Assembly (NCBI RefSeq): GCF_028583425.1
Contig: NC_072796.1
Span: forward strand, 122,547,464 to 122,611,463
Reading direction: 5' to 3'
Length of the DNA: 64,000 nt
From: Eublepharis macularius
Lineage: Eukaryota > Chordata > Lepidosauria > Squamata > Eublepharidae
Shown here: in pieces, positions 1 to 11,404 of the stretch
Numbering within the stretch: position 1 is the first letter of the stretch
Layout of the letters: every line of letters begins with the position of its first letter
Notes under the pieces: model-generated
The model's database searches: none
Told to the model about the DNA's origin: nothing
The model's input: the letters and a program-made list of their open reading frames with translations, nothing else
Position numbers and translations under genes: made by a program

Positions 1-364
1 GGTTGGATTCAGGACCTGAGAGACAGGGTGGGAGGAGGTGATGTAACAGGACCCTGTTGGGAGAAGAAGAGTGGGAGGGACTGGGTTTCTCTCTCATTTG
101 CAAAACACCTCAGCTTTTTTCCTGCCCCTGGTTATGTCATTCCCCAAAACCCAACCCCATCCTAAGTCTCTGGAGGATTTTTGAAAGCGAGAGAGTGTGT
201 GTGAGAAAGTCACTCCAATTGTGATTCTCCCCAGCTGATCTGAGATTCACATTGAGTGGCTGTTTTTTTTTTTAACTACAATTCCCAGGGATACTTGCAG
301 GATTTGACACTCACCCATGCATCTCTTGTGTTTTGACCCTCTGTAAGGAAGGTTAGGAGATAAT
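1..364. other. 3' flank, nothing recognised
   Basis: I see no exon, RNA gene or classifiable repeat in this stretch of EXT1 3' flank. Confidence 0.4.
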
Positions 365-462
365 GATGGGGGGAGATAGCTGTGAATTTTCTGCACTGGG
401 CAAGCAGTTGGACTAGATGACCCTTACGATCCCTTCCAGCTCTATATTTCCATGCTTCTAAT
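365..462 (+). mobile_element. CR1 LINE, 3' end fragment
   Basis: The stretch has the typical CR1 3' UTR wording: TTGGACTAGATGACCC, then CCCTTCCAGCTCTAT and a diverged terminal repeat. Only about 100 bp remains. Confidence 0.75.
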
Positions 463-861
463 CAAACACACCAACCAATATAACCAAGCTGGCTCTCAAC
501 GAGAAATAAGGAAATGTGCCTCTAAGCATGTACAGAATGCTTTTTGTTTGCAGCTGAGCCTGCCCTACATCCCTGGGACTGAGGGGGGAGCTCCATATCG
601 CTTTCAAGCAGCCTGGAGCCCTAGCACTTTTCTTCTCTCTCTCTCATTTGTGTAATTGAAATGAAGCACGGAGGCCACTGGAAACCGTCCGGGCAAGCTG
701 ATTTATGAAGTTATTATAATCTGAACAAGAAGAACTTGTAATAATGTTTGGGGATAGAGGATGTTGTCTCTCAAGTTTGGGGCAGGGCTTGGTTCAGAAA
801 CTGGACTGAGATGGCTGTCTTCCCATCAGGCAGTTAGAGCAGAGTGGTATACACAAAAGGG
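463..861. other. 3' flank, nothing recognised
   Basis: No feature could be supported apart from the 8-bp duplication CAAAAGGG (854-861) that borders the next element. Confidence 0.4.
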
Positions 862-1122
862 CAGGGCTTTTTTTCAGCTGGAACATGGTGGAACAGAGTT
901 CCGGAACCTCTTGAAAATGGTCACATGGCTGGTGGCCCCACCCCCTGATCTCCAGACAGAGGGGAGTTTAGATGGCCCTCCATGCCACTCCAGTGGCACG
1001 GAGGGCAATCTAAACTCCCCTCTGTCTGGAGATCAGGGGGCGGGGCCACCAGCCATGTGACCATTTTCACCGAGGGCAACCCACTGAGTTCCACCACCTC
1101 TTTTCCCAGAAAAAAAGCCCTG
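862..1122. mobile_element. hAT-like foldback element, copy 1
   Basis: This 261-bp non-autonomous element begins CAGGGCTTTTTTTC and ends GAAAAAAAGCCCTG. It is flanked on both sides by CAAAAGGG (854-861 and 1123-1130), an exact 8-bp target duplication as made by hAT transposases. The interior is a long inverted repeat (GATCTCCAGACAGAGGGGAG and its complement) around a short centre. It has no coding capacity. Confidence 0.93.
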
Positions 1123-1339
1123 CAAAAGGGCTCCCCTCCATTTCACATCTTATGTACCTGTGTAAGAGTAGGAACTTACTGCCAAATTTGTGGCTTAAAG
1201 ACCATCATTGCAATAAGTGATGTTTGCCAGGTATCCCATTGTGGCGGCAGACCTCTTGCCAGCAACCCCTGTTGGATGTTACTGCTCCAGGCAGTAGCAG
1301 GAGAAAATATTAAAAATACCACCATTGAGCACGGCATGA

Positions 1340-1440
1340 CTTTGCTTTGGGGGAAACCCAGAAGTGATGTCACATTGCTCTAGGAATCACTGGATGTGAC
1401 ATCACTTCCAGTTATTCCTGGAAGTGAAGTCACAACGTGC
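1340..1440. repeat. Short palindromic repeat with GTGATGTCAC motifs
   Basis: The words AGAAGTGATGTCACATT, GATGTGACATCACTTCC and GGAAGTGAAGTCACAA occur within 100 bp in both orientations, with CTAGGAATCACTGG between them. Related words recur inside the elements at 18.8 kb and 37.9 kb. The family is not identified. Confidence 0.5.
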
Positions 1441-1799
1441 ATGATGCTGGCACCCCCTTTGTCCTCACCCCTAATGCTCCTGCCAAACATCCTGGCAAAC
1501 AGAGATAGACTAATTGTGAGCACCGAATCAATTCTGAATGCAGAAATTAGCCACATGTCCCTCAAATATGCCTCTTGAAATGACAAACTCCAGTTATCTG
1601 TTATCTACCACCTCTATTATCTACCACCAACAGGCATAGACAATTGACATAGACTCCAGCCAGTGCCAGGCAGTAAGGGCTTCAAATGTGTTCAATTTAT
1701 GGAGAGAGTTGATGAACAAGACGGACTCTGATGAACAAGGAAGAATCACGTTTGCACTCACAAGGCCCAGAGCTTATAATATGTGTTTGTTTATGTTTA

Positions 1800-1965
1800 G
1801 TACTTTTAAATCTCACCCGTATTCCAGGGAGCTCAGTCCAGGGTGACAGATATTGTTCTCCCCTCTCCCATTTTTATCTACACAATAATCCTGTGCAGTA
1901 GCTTAGTTTTTGAAAGTATAACAGGACCAAGGTTACCCAGCAAGTTTTGAGGGGATTCTCTAAGG
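1800..1965 (-). mobile_element. Sauria-type SINE, old fragment
   Basis: A diverged reverse-orientation copy is recognisable from TTTTTATCTACACAATAATC, CTGTGCAG and CAAGGTTACCCAGCAAG, which match the body of the SINE better preserved at 28.4 kb. Confidence 0.6.
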
Positions 1966-2052
1966 TTGTCGTCCAAAATTGTAACCTCCCATGTAAATGT
2001 GTACCTAAGGTGAACACTAAATTGGGACACACAACAACAACAACCATAACCA

Positions 2053-2283
2053 TAATAAAATATTCAATTTATATACTGCCCTTCAGGATGACTTAACACC
2101 CACTCAGAGTGGTTATTATTATCCCCACAACAACAATCACCCTGTGAGGTGGGTGGGGCTGAGAGAGCTCTAGAAGAGCTGTGACTGACCCAAGGTCACC
2201 CAGCTGGCTTCAAGTGGAGGAGTGGGGAATCAAACCCGGTTCTCCAGATTAGAGAACCAAAACTCACTACACCAAACTGGCAC
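2053..2283 (-). mobile_element. tRNA-derived (Sauria-type) SINE
   Basis: The element is in reverse orientation. Its tail (TTTATATACTGCCC) comes first, then the body (CTGTGAGGTGGGTGGGGCTG) and CCAAGGTCACCCAGCTGG, and last the tRNA-like head, whose B box reads GAATCAAACCCGG. Five more copies of this subfamily are in the window. Confidence 0.88.
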
Positions 2284-3979
2284 ATGAAATAGTTTTAGCT
2301 TTGTGACATGAGCCGGAAGTAATGGAACTACCTGAGTATATTAATTAAATAAAACACATCCCGATAAAATCTATTAACTGTACGTAAATTCCTTCTGTTT
2401 CAAGCCTTGCACGGGCGGGGTCTTGAACTAGCTTAGGCCCTGGCTAATGGTGGTGTAGGCCCCAAATCTCCTGATGTGGTTTCTCACAGTAGAATGATGA
2501 AACCTTTTCAAACGTCTTTCCCAGTCCTATCATGTATGTGGCCTCCTTAGATGAACATTTATTCACATCTGCTTCTTCATCTCCCCCCTCACAGAGGGGA
2601 GGCCTAAACAAACAGCAGATGTGCTTTGACTGTCTCTCTTCAGGAATGTAAGTGATGGGGACTGCAGGAAAGGTTCTATTAGAATATTCGTTTATGTGAT
2701 TTCCCCCTGCCCCCATTAGCAGCACATTTTTTAATCACTTCATCCGCTATTTTTTGCCTGACACAGGCATAAAGCAAGACTCCAGAACAAAGTTAGGCCT
2801 GCCCCTAGGAATCCTGGGAGCATTTGGGGTGGAGCATAGGGAGCAGAAGTCTCATCTTAGGAAACGGCATCGCTATATTGCAGGACACTTTAGGAATTCT
2901 CTCAAATCTCTATGGTAAAGACACTGATGGGGAGGTCAGGGAAATTCCTAGAGGGACATGGATGAGCCACCAGAAGTGACATTGCTGCATCCACAACTTC
3001 CTCCCCAGTCCCTCCATTTTCTCCCACTGCAAGAGCAAGAAGAGCACGGGAGAGCCAGTGGGGGCAAATCTGGCATGGCTAAACTAAATTCCACACCCTC
3101 TTCCAGACTTGAATGTCTTATGTTGCATGTACATTCAGCTTGCTCTCCTTCACTTACCAACCCAGCCTTGTTTCGAAGATCTCAATAACCTTCCAAAACA
3201 TTCTCCGGGGAAAAGTGGTGTTCTTTGGAATCTTCCCCTGGGTTTAACAACAAGATCGGCCCAAGCTTCTCGGCTTATATGTCAAGGATGTTCTGTCCCT
3301 CCAGCATACTAGCAAAGGGAAGTACTGAATGGGTTAGCCATGTAAGTTGATAGCAAGGTGTGGCTATTGCATTGCCTGAACTGAGTTTGCTCTGTAGAAC
3401 TTGACTCAGGACCCTTGCAACAGGCAAAGAATCCGTGGCTCAGTGGTTCCTCAGAAGAAAAGTCTCTGTGGAAAGTGTTCCATAAATGCAGTAAGACTGT
3501 ATCTCTGCCTTTGTTCAGCTAGTGCTCGCCCTTGCTGGCTATCGATTACTGGCTAGAGGGCACTGTTGAACTCTGACCAAGCTACAGGACTGCTTGTTGA
3601 AATCAAGGACGATCATAGTAGCAGCATCTGGTGTTTGTGTTTCTCTGTTCAGGTGCTAGTGAGAAAAAGGGGGAGAGTTTGGGTTTATTTTTCCATTCTC
3701 TCTCTCTTTTTAAACCCCCGTGTTCTATTATCTTAATTGCTTGTATAAAAATAAACAGAGCAGCTGTTAATTAATTAATTACAAAAAGCGTGAGAAAGAG
3801 CTGAACCGAATCCAGATACAATACAGAGCATGACATATCAATTAGTTATAAGTCAGGAAAAAAGAAAAGGGTAGGGGAGCGAGAGAGAGTGGTGGGGAAA
3901 CCAAGATGAGCAGAGTGGCACCAAGAGGCAGCTTCAAAAATCCACAGTCCTCATAGACGCATCATCCAGCTGATATAGG
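2284..3979. other. 3' flank, unclassified
   Basis: The stretch holds no exon or repeat I can name. It contains a G/C-alternating segment near 2940-3080 and AT-rich DNA near 3720-3790. Confidence 0.35.
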
Positions 3980-4020
3980 AAAGCCAAGGAGTCACCTGAT
4001 GCGGAGTCAGACCATTGGTG
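3980..4020 (-). mobile_element. tRNA-Ala-type SINE remnant
   Basis: The words GGAGTCAGACCATTGGTG match the tail of the tRNA-Ala-derived SINE seen complete at 61.3 kb. Only a fragment is left. Confidence 0.45.
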
Positions 4021-4514
4021 TCATGTTTGAATGTGCCCATTCGTCCATGCCAATATTAAGTGTATGGTCCAGAGTTACTTTGGTGCTGTAACTGATCTTA
4101 TGTCGTAACTGATAAGTACATTCCTTAACTTGCAATAACCCCTTTCGTTTTCTCAGGCTCACAGGCAGCTGCGGACAATCTTTTCTATTGATACGGGGTA
4201 GACTGACCTTGAGTGTCTGAAGTGTTGCATTACTCAGTATCTTGTCTGTCTAGTGTGGGAACTTCAGAAATGTTTCCCAGACTAATTCTGTACTTGTGAT
4301 CTAGGGGGGAGGAGGTTGGTTGATTATATTGTCCTGTAATGGCCTGAAGCTTTATTCCTTTCAATGAGAAGTTACCAGGCTCATCTGCCTTTTACTTCAT
4401 GTACTCCTATGGACCTGTGTATGTGTACAAGATTGAATTCCTGAATAAAGATCATTTAGCCAAGGACATGTGTCATGCTGAAGGGATCCAGGGATCTATC
4501 TGCCATAGCCTGGC

Positions 4515-4590
4515 ATCCGTAGTCTGACAATTGGTCCATTGGTCCAGTAGGATCTACTTTGAGTGATTCTCAGGGTCAAATGAGACACGT
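4515..4590 (-). mobile_element. tRNA-Ala-type SINE remnant
   Basis: The stretch TTGGTCCATTGGTCCAGTAG, then a diverged CTACTTTGAGTGATTCTCAG, aligns with the body of the SINE at 61.3 kb (CATTGGTCCATCAAGG ... GGTTCTCCAGGG). Confidence 0.5.
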
Positions 4591-5123
4591 AGGTTTTTAA
4601 AGACTTGGGTCCAGGTTCCTCAGACCCAGCTTGGGTTCCCCGCAGCCACACAGCAGCTGTGGACAACGGCTGTTAAAAAATAAAGGAGAGCTCAAATGGC
4701 CTCAGAACACCACCAAGGGGGGAAGAAGGGCTCCTGCCTCCCCCTCAAGCCATTTTCCAGAATAGCACGCTGGGGAAGGTCTCTGTTTTTATTGCTCCAT
4801 GTGGAGTATTGTCTGCCCAGCTAGCTTGACCCTCAGTGGATTGACTCTCAAGGGCTCAGTGGAGGTCACTCCCTGCTTTGCCACCCAAGATCTTTTTGAA
4901 CGGAAACAGATCCAGGGACTGAACAAGAGATAACATGCAACACACTGTTATTGCTTATTATTACCTTGGCTCTATCCCAGGAGCAGTTCCTATTTTGGGG
5001 GCCTTGGTAAATCACTCCCTTGTTTTTCTAACGGGGGTGTGCCTTTTCACTTTTTGTTAGTGTTTGCTGCTAGATTTCTCATTATTCAGGTCCCAGACAC
5101 CTATTATCATGTCTACAGCAATC

Positions 5124-5214
5124 AACAGTACCATCCTAATCAGAGTTACACCCTTCTAAGTCAATTGAAGTCAACAGGCTTAGAAGGATATGCGACTGCT
5201 TGGGACCGCACCGT
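5124..5214. mobile_element. Short palindromic MITE
   Basis: The element reads ACAGTACCATCCTAATCAG at one end and the diverged complement at the other, around the self-complementary centre CTTCTAAGTCAATTGAAG and CAGGCTTAGAAGG. It resembles the common reptile MITE with ends ACAGTGCAATCCTAAG (from memory). Confidence 0.65.
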
Positions 5215-5934
5215 AAATCTCTTGAGATGGGAGTGGTGGTGGGTGCCTCTTGCCTCTAACATTTATACATATTTATAAATGCACATGCATGAATATCAAT
5301 GTCCTGCTTGATAATTCATTTGCCAATGGAGCTCATCTTGAGCCACTGATAACAGATTGTGAGGCAATTATGTTTACCTACCATCTCTTTCACCCAAAGA
5401 ACAAGCACCTTGTTGATTTGTATCACACTATTGGAGAGGCTATTGCAGATTCAATGAATCCCACAGACAGAGGAGGGCTTCCAGCAATGTGCAACTGTGG
5501 GAAGGACAAGACGGGCAGTGAAAACAGGGCTATCATGTCACAAACACATCCCTGTTCTCATCTGTGAAGTGATGGAGGCTTTGCTATTGAGTTGCAGCTA
5601 GTGCTCCAGAAAGGTGCCTTTCCCCCCATTATCTATGGCCACAACCACCAATGAAAGATGAAAGACTGGAGGGAGGGTATCCCTTTACTCTTTCATAGTT
5701 GCCCAACCAAAGGTTCTCTAGGAGCCACTTCTACACTGACAATGTTATGCTGAAAACAAAAGGTGTGCTGGATTAATTTGTCTTTGATGCATGGTGATTA
5801 AGAGTAACCTTCAACTTAGGCATCGTCAGAAGCAGGAGTCAAAGATCAACACACAGATAGACCTCAGATGCTTAAGTTATGGGAAGTAGTTTAGCTTCTC
5901 ACATTTATGCATTTTTAAACAAAAAAGCAGTATG
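5215..5934. other. 3' flank, nothing recognised
   Basis: An open frame of 105 codons at 5250-5567 has no recognisable similarity, no splice context and no codon bias I can judge. I do not call it a gene. Confidence 0.35.
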
Positions 5935-6475
5935 ATCTAGCAAACATATGGGACTGCCTCCTTCCCTATGTTCCTCCATGGCAGCTTCGTTCTTCTGAAC
6001 AGGGTCTCCTGCAGGTGCCAGGCTGCACACAAGTGAAGTCGGCAGCAGCCCGTCCAAGGGCTTTCTCTGTGGTGGCCCCTATCCTGTGGAATGACCTGCC
6101 TGAGGAAGTCAAAAGAGCCCCCACTCTCCTGGCTTTTCGTAAACAATGCAAAACCGAACTATTCAAAAAGGCTTTTTACTCAAATGGGAGGGCTATATTG
6201 TACGGATCTGGTCTCAGATGTTTCGCTAATGAGTTAGGGACCATAGACTTCATCACTATATTGCCTTACATATTGTCTGCTGCTTTAAATATGTACTCCT
6301 ATGTACCACCAGTGCTCCATGTTGTCTAATGTTAGTCCTAGAGTTGATTATGTTCTGCTTCAGTATTTTTTCTACTCTGTATTGGATTCTTGCTGACACT
6401 ATGTTTTTTGAACTTGTATCTATTTACCCTATGGAAATGTCCTTGATACTGTATTGAAATGCAGGGGAAGGAGAA
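5935..6475 (+). mobile_element. L2/CR1-type LINE, ORF2 C-terminus and 3' UTR
   Basis: The translated stretch ARPRAFSVVAPILWNDLPEE and then VKRAPTLLAFRKQCKTELFK is the conserved C-terminal block of LINE ORF2 proteins of the L2/CR1 group. It is followed by an AT-rich 3' UTR. A copy of the same family lies in reverse at 39.7-40.5 kb and shares GGGACCATAGAC. The copy is 5'-truncated and inactive. Confidence 0.8.
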
Positions 6476-6479
6476 ATGC

Positions 6480-6570
6480 AGCGATGCACCTGCAAGAACG
6501 CCTACACTTCCCGTCAAACCTTGAGGCAAGGAAACCCAGGTTGAATTGAGGTAACTCGTCACGTCTGTTT
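6480..6570. mobile_element. Fragment of palindromic MITE (8.4 kb family)
   Basis: The words CCTGCAAGAACGCCTACA and TTCCCGTCAAACCTTGAGG match half of the foldback repeat at 8383-8584. Confidence 0.5.
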
Positions 6571-7084
6571 CGGCTCTCAGATTCCCAGGGCCAGAAAAGT
6601 AGTGTTTACACAAGCTATGATTATTTTGACCAAGGCTTTGCATTATAGGTACTGCTTGGAGTAACAGTACCTAGTTAAGTATATTTCCAAGTTCATCTTC
6701 CAAAATGATAGGGATGCTCTCGCTAAAGAAATATATGAGAATATGCTACCACAAGGCCCCCAAGGATGAAATAGTATTAAGAGAGAGACAGGAAAATCTA
6801 ATAGACGAGGATGGATTGCGGGTTACCTCCCAGCCAAATCAATTACGGCTTCAAAATGGGAGGCACACAGTAATCGAAATGGTCAGTCTGTGTGCTTTTA
6901 ACAAGGGTGAAAGATTCACTGACCCCAAGAGGTCCATTGAATCCAAGAAGCAAGAAGAGGTTTTGGGATGGAGATTTTCAATAGTCAAAATAGTTTGAGA
7001 GCCCAATAAGCAAAGCGGTCTGTGAACAGAAAAGGTGTGAATCGCAGAAGTCCTCCCGCCCAAGGGGACCAAATATAATTACTT
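6571..7084. other. 3' flank, nothing recognised
   Basis: AT-rich sequence without a repeat or exon I can name. Confidence 0.35.
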
Positions 7085-7255
7085 GCATGAAATTTCTCTC
7101 TCTCTCTCTCTGGCTGGATATAATGTGAAACAGTGTGAATATCCCCCAGTTCTGAAATGTGCTTACTTTGGGTTTGGCCAACTAACTCTTCGGCCTTAGT
7201 TTAGTTGAGAGTCCACCCTTTTGATTTCAATGGAAGTTACTTCCCAATATAGATG
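7085..7255. repeat. Diverged direct repeat, unit 1
   Basis: The block GGCTGGATATAATGTGAA ... CCTTTTGATTTCAATGGAAG ... ATAGATGCCTCA recurs at 7680-7850 in the same order and spacing. A (CT)n run (7098-7111) is at the start. The repeat is unclassified. Confidence 0.6.
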
Positions 7256-7679
7256 CCTCAGTCCCAAGCAGGGTAAATACAGCACTTTCACACAGAACCC
7301 CCATTAAAAGGAAATCTTTACAAAAACATAAACATTCACATTTGAGATGGAAGAAGTTATGATATTCTGAAGGCTGGGATGGGAAATCAACACAATGCCA
7401 TAAGAGTTGCGAATGGTTATGCCGCAAGCCAGCAACCCGCTGATCTTGGAAATATGCCCTTCTTTCCACGTCTAATTTATTCCCCTCAGTATTCAGCTCT
7501 CGTCCAGAACTGACCTTATTCAAATTGCATCCGTCGGAGGATTTTTTTCCTTAAACGAATTCAATTAAAAAAATAGCATTCACTCTCCCAAATTAGTAAT
7601 TCTTGTTTTTCTTTGATTTTAAGGAATAGAAATTCCTTCCAGACTGGTATCTTATCTAAGGCCTTGAAATATGTGGGGC

Positions 7680-7850
7680 CTGCATTTCTTTCATAGGAAG
7701 GCTGGATTTAATGTGAACCAGTGGGAATATTCCACAATTCTGGAATTTAATTATTTTATGTTTGACCACAAGCACTTACATTTTGTTGTAAGTTCATCCT
7801 TTTGATTTCAGTGGAAGTTTCTTGTAAATGCAGATGTCTTAATGCCCCAT
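7680..7850. repeat. Diverged direct repeat, unit 2
   Basis: The unit has GGCTGGATTTAATGTGAACC, CCTTTTGATTTCAGTGGAAG and CAGATGTCTTAATGCC. It aligns over about 170 bp with unit 1, which begins about 590 bp earlier. It is either a local duplication or two copies of one old repeat. Confidence 0.6.
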
Positions 7851-8382
7851 GGTAGCATGAATTCAGTTTTATTATTAAATCTATATTTCCCTAGTTGCTG
7901 GTTGTCCTTATCAAGGGAGCTTTTTCTCAATAGTACTTCTTGCCTCACCATTTCAAAGTCACTGTATATATGAGGTACGAAATCCACAAAACACCCACAT
8001 ATTTTATAAAGACAGGATTCCACCAACAAACATTAGTTCTAGCTACTGAGAGATTCTTTGCATGCTAGATTCACTGTAAAAACACCGAACCTGCATTATG
8101 CCAATATGAGTTGGCTCAATTCCAGGTGGCTCTGGCCGCCCAGACAGTGAGAACTCATTGGGCTGCAAGCACACAACAGGGCATCATGTGACATCAAAGT
8201 AATATGGCAAGAAGAGGGAAGCCTGAGTTATATGACCTTCATAGGTTCAAGACCAGTACCATGGGGAGTAGGCAAAAAGCTGGGAGCAAGTCCTATTAAA
8301 AAAGCAGCAGAAGGAACTAGCTATGGATCGGAGCCATAGAACAATCCTTTCCAATGAAGAATATTGCCTCACTACCCTCTCA

Positions 8383-8584
8383 GAGCCAAGCTACAAGTGA
8401 CGCCTTACACAGGTTGGACACTTGTCAGCTTCCCTCAAGTTTTGATGGGAAATGTAGGCTTCCTGGTTTTACAGCTTGGCCCTCCATTACAGCTGCAAGA
8501 CTAGGATGCCTACATTTCCCATCAAAACTTGAGGGAAGCTGACAAGGGTCCAATCTGTGTAAGGCACCACTTGTAGCTTGGCCC
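8383..8584. mobile_element. Palindromic MITE, family P, copy 1
   Basis: The outer arms GAGCCAAGCTACAAGTGA and TCACTTGTAGCTTGGCCC-like ends, and the inner arms CTTCCCTCAAGTTTTGATGG and its complement, give a near-complete foldback. Copies at 16.6 kb and 36.6 kb share the whole structure. Confidence 0.8.
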
Positions 8585-8867
8585 TCAGTGCACATACCAA
8601 CAGAGAAGAGAGGAAGGGCCCTCTTGCCCTTGTTGCATCAAGCCCTTCCAGAAGGTGGTAAAAATGGCCATTCTGCAGGGGCTCACAAGCCGGCAGAAAT
8701 TCCTGACTCATGGGTTGGAAACCACTGCTCTCCGTTAATGGATCCCATTCATTTGTGTGGGGAAAAATTAAGCGATCCGGTTACCAACAGGCTTACACCA
8801 GAAGCAGAACTTGTACGCCATCTGTAAACAGTCTGTCAGGGCTGACATCAAGGTTCAGCATGGTCAG

Positions 8868-9118
8868 GCATGTTTGGTATAATGGTTAAGAGCGCGGGAC
8901 TCTAATCTGGAGAAGCAGGTTTGATTCCTCACTCCTCCGCTTGAAGCCAGCTGAGTGATCATGGATCAGTCACAGCTTCTAGGAGCTCTCTCAGCCCCAC
9001 CCACCTCACAGGGTGATTGTTGTTGTGGGGATAATGATAACATACTTTGTAAACCACTCTGAGTGAGTGTTAAGTTGTCCTGAATATAAATCGAATGTTG
9101 TTGTTGTTATTATTAACA
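8868..9118 (+). mobile_element. tRNA-derived (Sauria-type) SINE
   Basis: This is the forward copy. It has an A-box region GTATAATGGTTAAGAGCG, a B box GGTTTGATTCC, the body CTCAGCCCCACCCACCTC and a tail TTAAGTTGTCCTGAATATAA ending in TTG/TTA repeats. It is the forward form of the element reversed at 2.1, 15.8, 19.7, 25.6 and 51.9 kb. Confidence 0.9.
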
Positions 9119-9523
9119 CACTGAGATGGCACAGTTAATGGGGAGCACTGGACAGCATCTTGCTCAGCTTCCCCACAAATTTTGGGGTGTCCAAAACCTG
9201 CCCAGTTTCGACCAGTGGGGACCCCCAAACACCCTAAACCTGGGAGGCCCATCATCTCTTTAAACACCACATACACAAAGGACATTTCACTCTTTTTTTT
9301 AAAATAAAAGCCACATTGGTAACTTTCCTTCCCAGTGTTTAGCTTTTCTAAAGACCTTCTGAATTGGAAGGTTGATGTAAGACTGTTGTTAATAAGAATT
9401 TTTTTTAAAAAAAATGTTTAAAAATGCTACTTTTCTTTGAGTCCCATTAAAATGAACACAGAACACGTGTAGGTCTAGACAAAAAGGGGATTTCATTTAC
9501 AACTCAAGTTTCACAGTTTTGTA

Positions 9524-9544
9524 ACACACACACACACACACACA
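9524..9544. repeat. (CA)n microsatellite
   Basis: About ten CA units in a row. Confidence 0.95.
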
Positions 9545-10251
9545 AGGGCAAAGGGGACACATTTAATTAAATCCAGGCATATTTGTTGCTAAGCTCTATG
9601 CAGCAGCTCCAGATACAATCCACACACTCAAAATGCCCGTCCTGTGTAAGCATCTTTCATTTTAATGGGTTCTGTGCTGACCAAGGGCCTTCTGAATTGG
9701 GATCTTGGCTTGGGAGTGGATTGCCACATATGGGGCAGATCCGGGCTGTAGCTATTTCCAAGGTTGTCTGAGAGACACATACTTGCCTAAACAGGCAGCC
9801 GTGTCTTGGAAACGTGTCACAAAGGAACAAATGCCCTGTTCCTTCCCCAAACCATCCTGGAGTTAAGCTGTTTATTGTTCCCTGTTTAATTAGCAATCTG
9901 TAAACAGAAAGAATCTTGAAGGGTATTCAGATTTAGGAAGCCGAATTCACTCTTTTAGCCACCCACAGGAGGGGAAAGAAAAATGCTAAATCAAGCATTG
10001 GAAGATAAATGGCTCCCATCATTTAGTCCTAACTTTCTCCTGAGGCACCCCATTAAAATAAATGTGGTTTATGGCATTGCTAGGACCCAAGTACACCTTG
10101 CGCCTCTGGGTACAAAAACTGTCATCCACACATCACGTATGAACAAGACAGTCCAAAGGCAAATGGTTGTTTAGGATCCCAGGCCACAGCCATCGTGTGC
10201 CAGGGTCCCGCTTGGCTGAAATACAAGAGAAGGGTGGGAGCTGAGCACCAT
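9545..10251. other. 3' flank, nothing recognised
   Basis: The stretch is mostly unique-looking. The segment 9830-9960 is AT-rich with TTTAATTAGC and could be conserved non-coding DNA, but nothing in the sequence proves it. Confidence 0.35.
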
Positions 10252-10510
10252 CAGGGCTTTTTTTCTGGGAAAGGAGGAGGTGGAACTCAGTGGGTTGCCC
10301 TTGGAGAAAATGGTCACATGGCTGGTGGCCCTGCCCCCTGATCTCCAGACAGAGGGGAGTTTCGATTGCCCTCCACGCCGCCGAGCGGCGTGGAGGGCAA
10401 TCGAAACTCCCCTCTGTCTGGAGATCAGGGGGCGGGGCCACCAGCCATGTGACCATTTTCAAGAGGTGCCGGAACTCCGTTCCCCACGTTCCCCCTAAAA
10501 AAAACCCCTG
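10252..10510. mobile_element. hAT-like foldback element, copy 2
   Basis: This 259-bp element starts CAGGGCTTTTTTTC and ends CCCCTG. The duplication AGCACCAT flanks it exactly (10244-10251, 10511-10518). Its arms meet at the GC-rich centre CCGCCGAGCGGCG. Both arms carry the same variant (TTCGATTG in place of TTAGATTG), so they have stayed matched. Confidence 0.93.
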
Positions 10511-10790
10511 AGCACCATCCTGCACCGCCCTATCACACCCTACCCTTTTGAGCTGGTCTGTCGTCCTCAACCTCCTCCCTCTATACCTTTAAAGGCGCTA
10601 GCCAGGCCTGGGGAATGCACAATGGTCTCCCTCTACCTATAAGCACTAAAAGGATGTGGCCAAGCCTATGAGGGACCAATAGTGCCTTCTGGACAATTTC
10701 TACCTTTACTCCCCTTCCTTGCTCCCAGGGTGGAGCTTCCTAACAGCTGGTTGTCAGGCAGCTTGCTGTCCAAGGGCCAGCTGTCAATGA

Positions 10791-11222
10791 GTCTCCCTAC
10801 ACAAGACGTCTGACACATGAAGAATACGTGTTGGGAGATGGCAATGGTAGCCAGGAAGGGTAGTTTAAAAAGACAGAGCCGGCGGCAGGGCAAAGGCTTT
10901 GCGATACACTGGAGCTGTGTGAAGGGGCTGTGAAATGCCAGAAGGGAAACTTCAGCCCATTGTAACCATTCCTGGTCCAAGCCGAGCTCTGGAAGGCAGC
11001 TCCAGTCCATTTCCATTCCTCGCTGCCCTCTGGGTGAGATCCCATACAATTTTAGAATGGAGAGGTGAAACTGATAGAGCCTTCGGGGAGGCAAAGATGA
11101 AATTAACCCTCTGAGGAGTGATCTTCTCCACCAGCTCTGACTTTTTAAACAACGCTTCCTGGCTAACATTGTGTCTCCCTACACTTGCCAAATATGCGTC
11201 GAGGTGTCACATGTAGAGAGAC
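10791..11222. mobile_element. Foldback DNA element with 7-bp duplication
   Basis: This 432-bp element has about 100-bp inverted arms: GTCTCCCTACACAAGACG at the left, GTAGAGAGAC at the right end, with TAGCCAGGAAG and GTTTAAAAAG words in both arms. TCAATGA flanks it directly (10784-10790, 11223-11229). The interior contains GAGGTGAAACTGATAGAGCC, shared with an unclassified repeat at 21.5 kb. No coding capacity is recognised. Confidence 0.75.
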
Positions 11223-11404
11223 TCAATGACTGCCTGGCTCTTAAAGGGGCAGGCACCATTAATCAACTGGATGGTGTACTGGCATTTACAGGGTGCATTT
11301 GTTGTCCCACTGGGCCTTAGGATTGCTGGGTTTGACAATGTGGAGGAACAAGGAGGAGGGTCTGGTGTTATCTCTCTCCAACAGACAGCTATAGAGAGAG
11401 AGAC

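Noticed and set aside
5250..5567. A 105-codon open frame in the 3' flank
   Set aside because: No familiar motif and no supporting exon structure; chance length is plausible in 17 kb of flank.
10666..11169. A 167-codon open frame on the minus strand
   Set aside because: It lies largely inside the foldback element at 10791-11222, has no recognisable domain, and its length follows from the absence of stops in GC-rich repeat arms.
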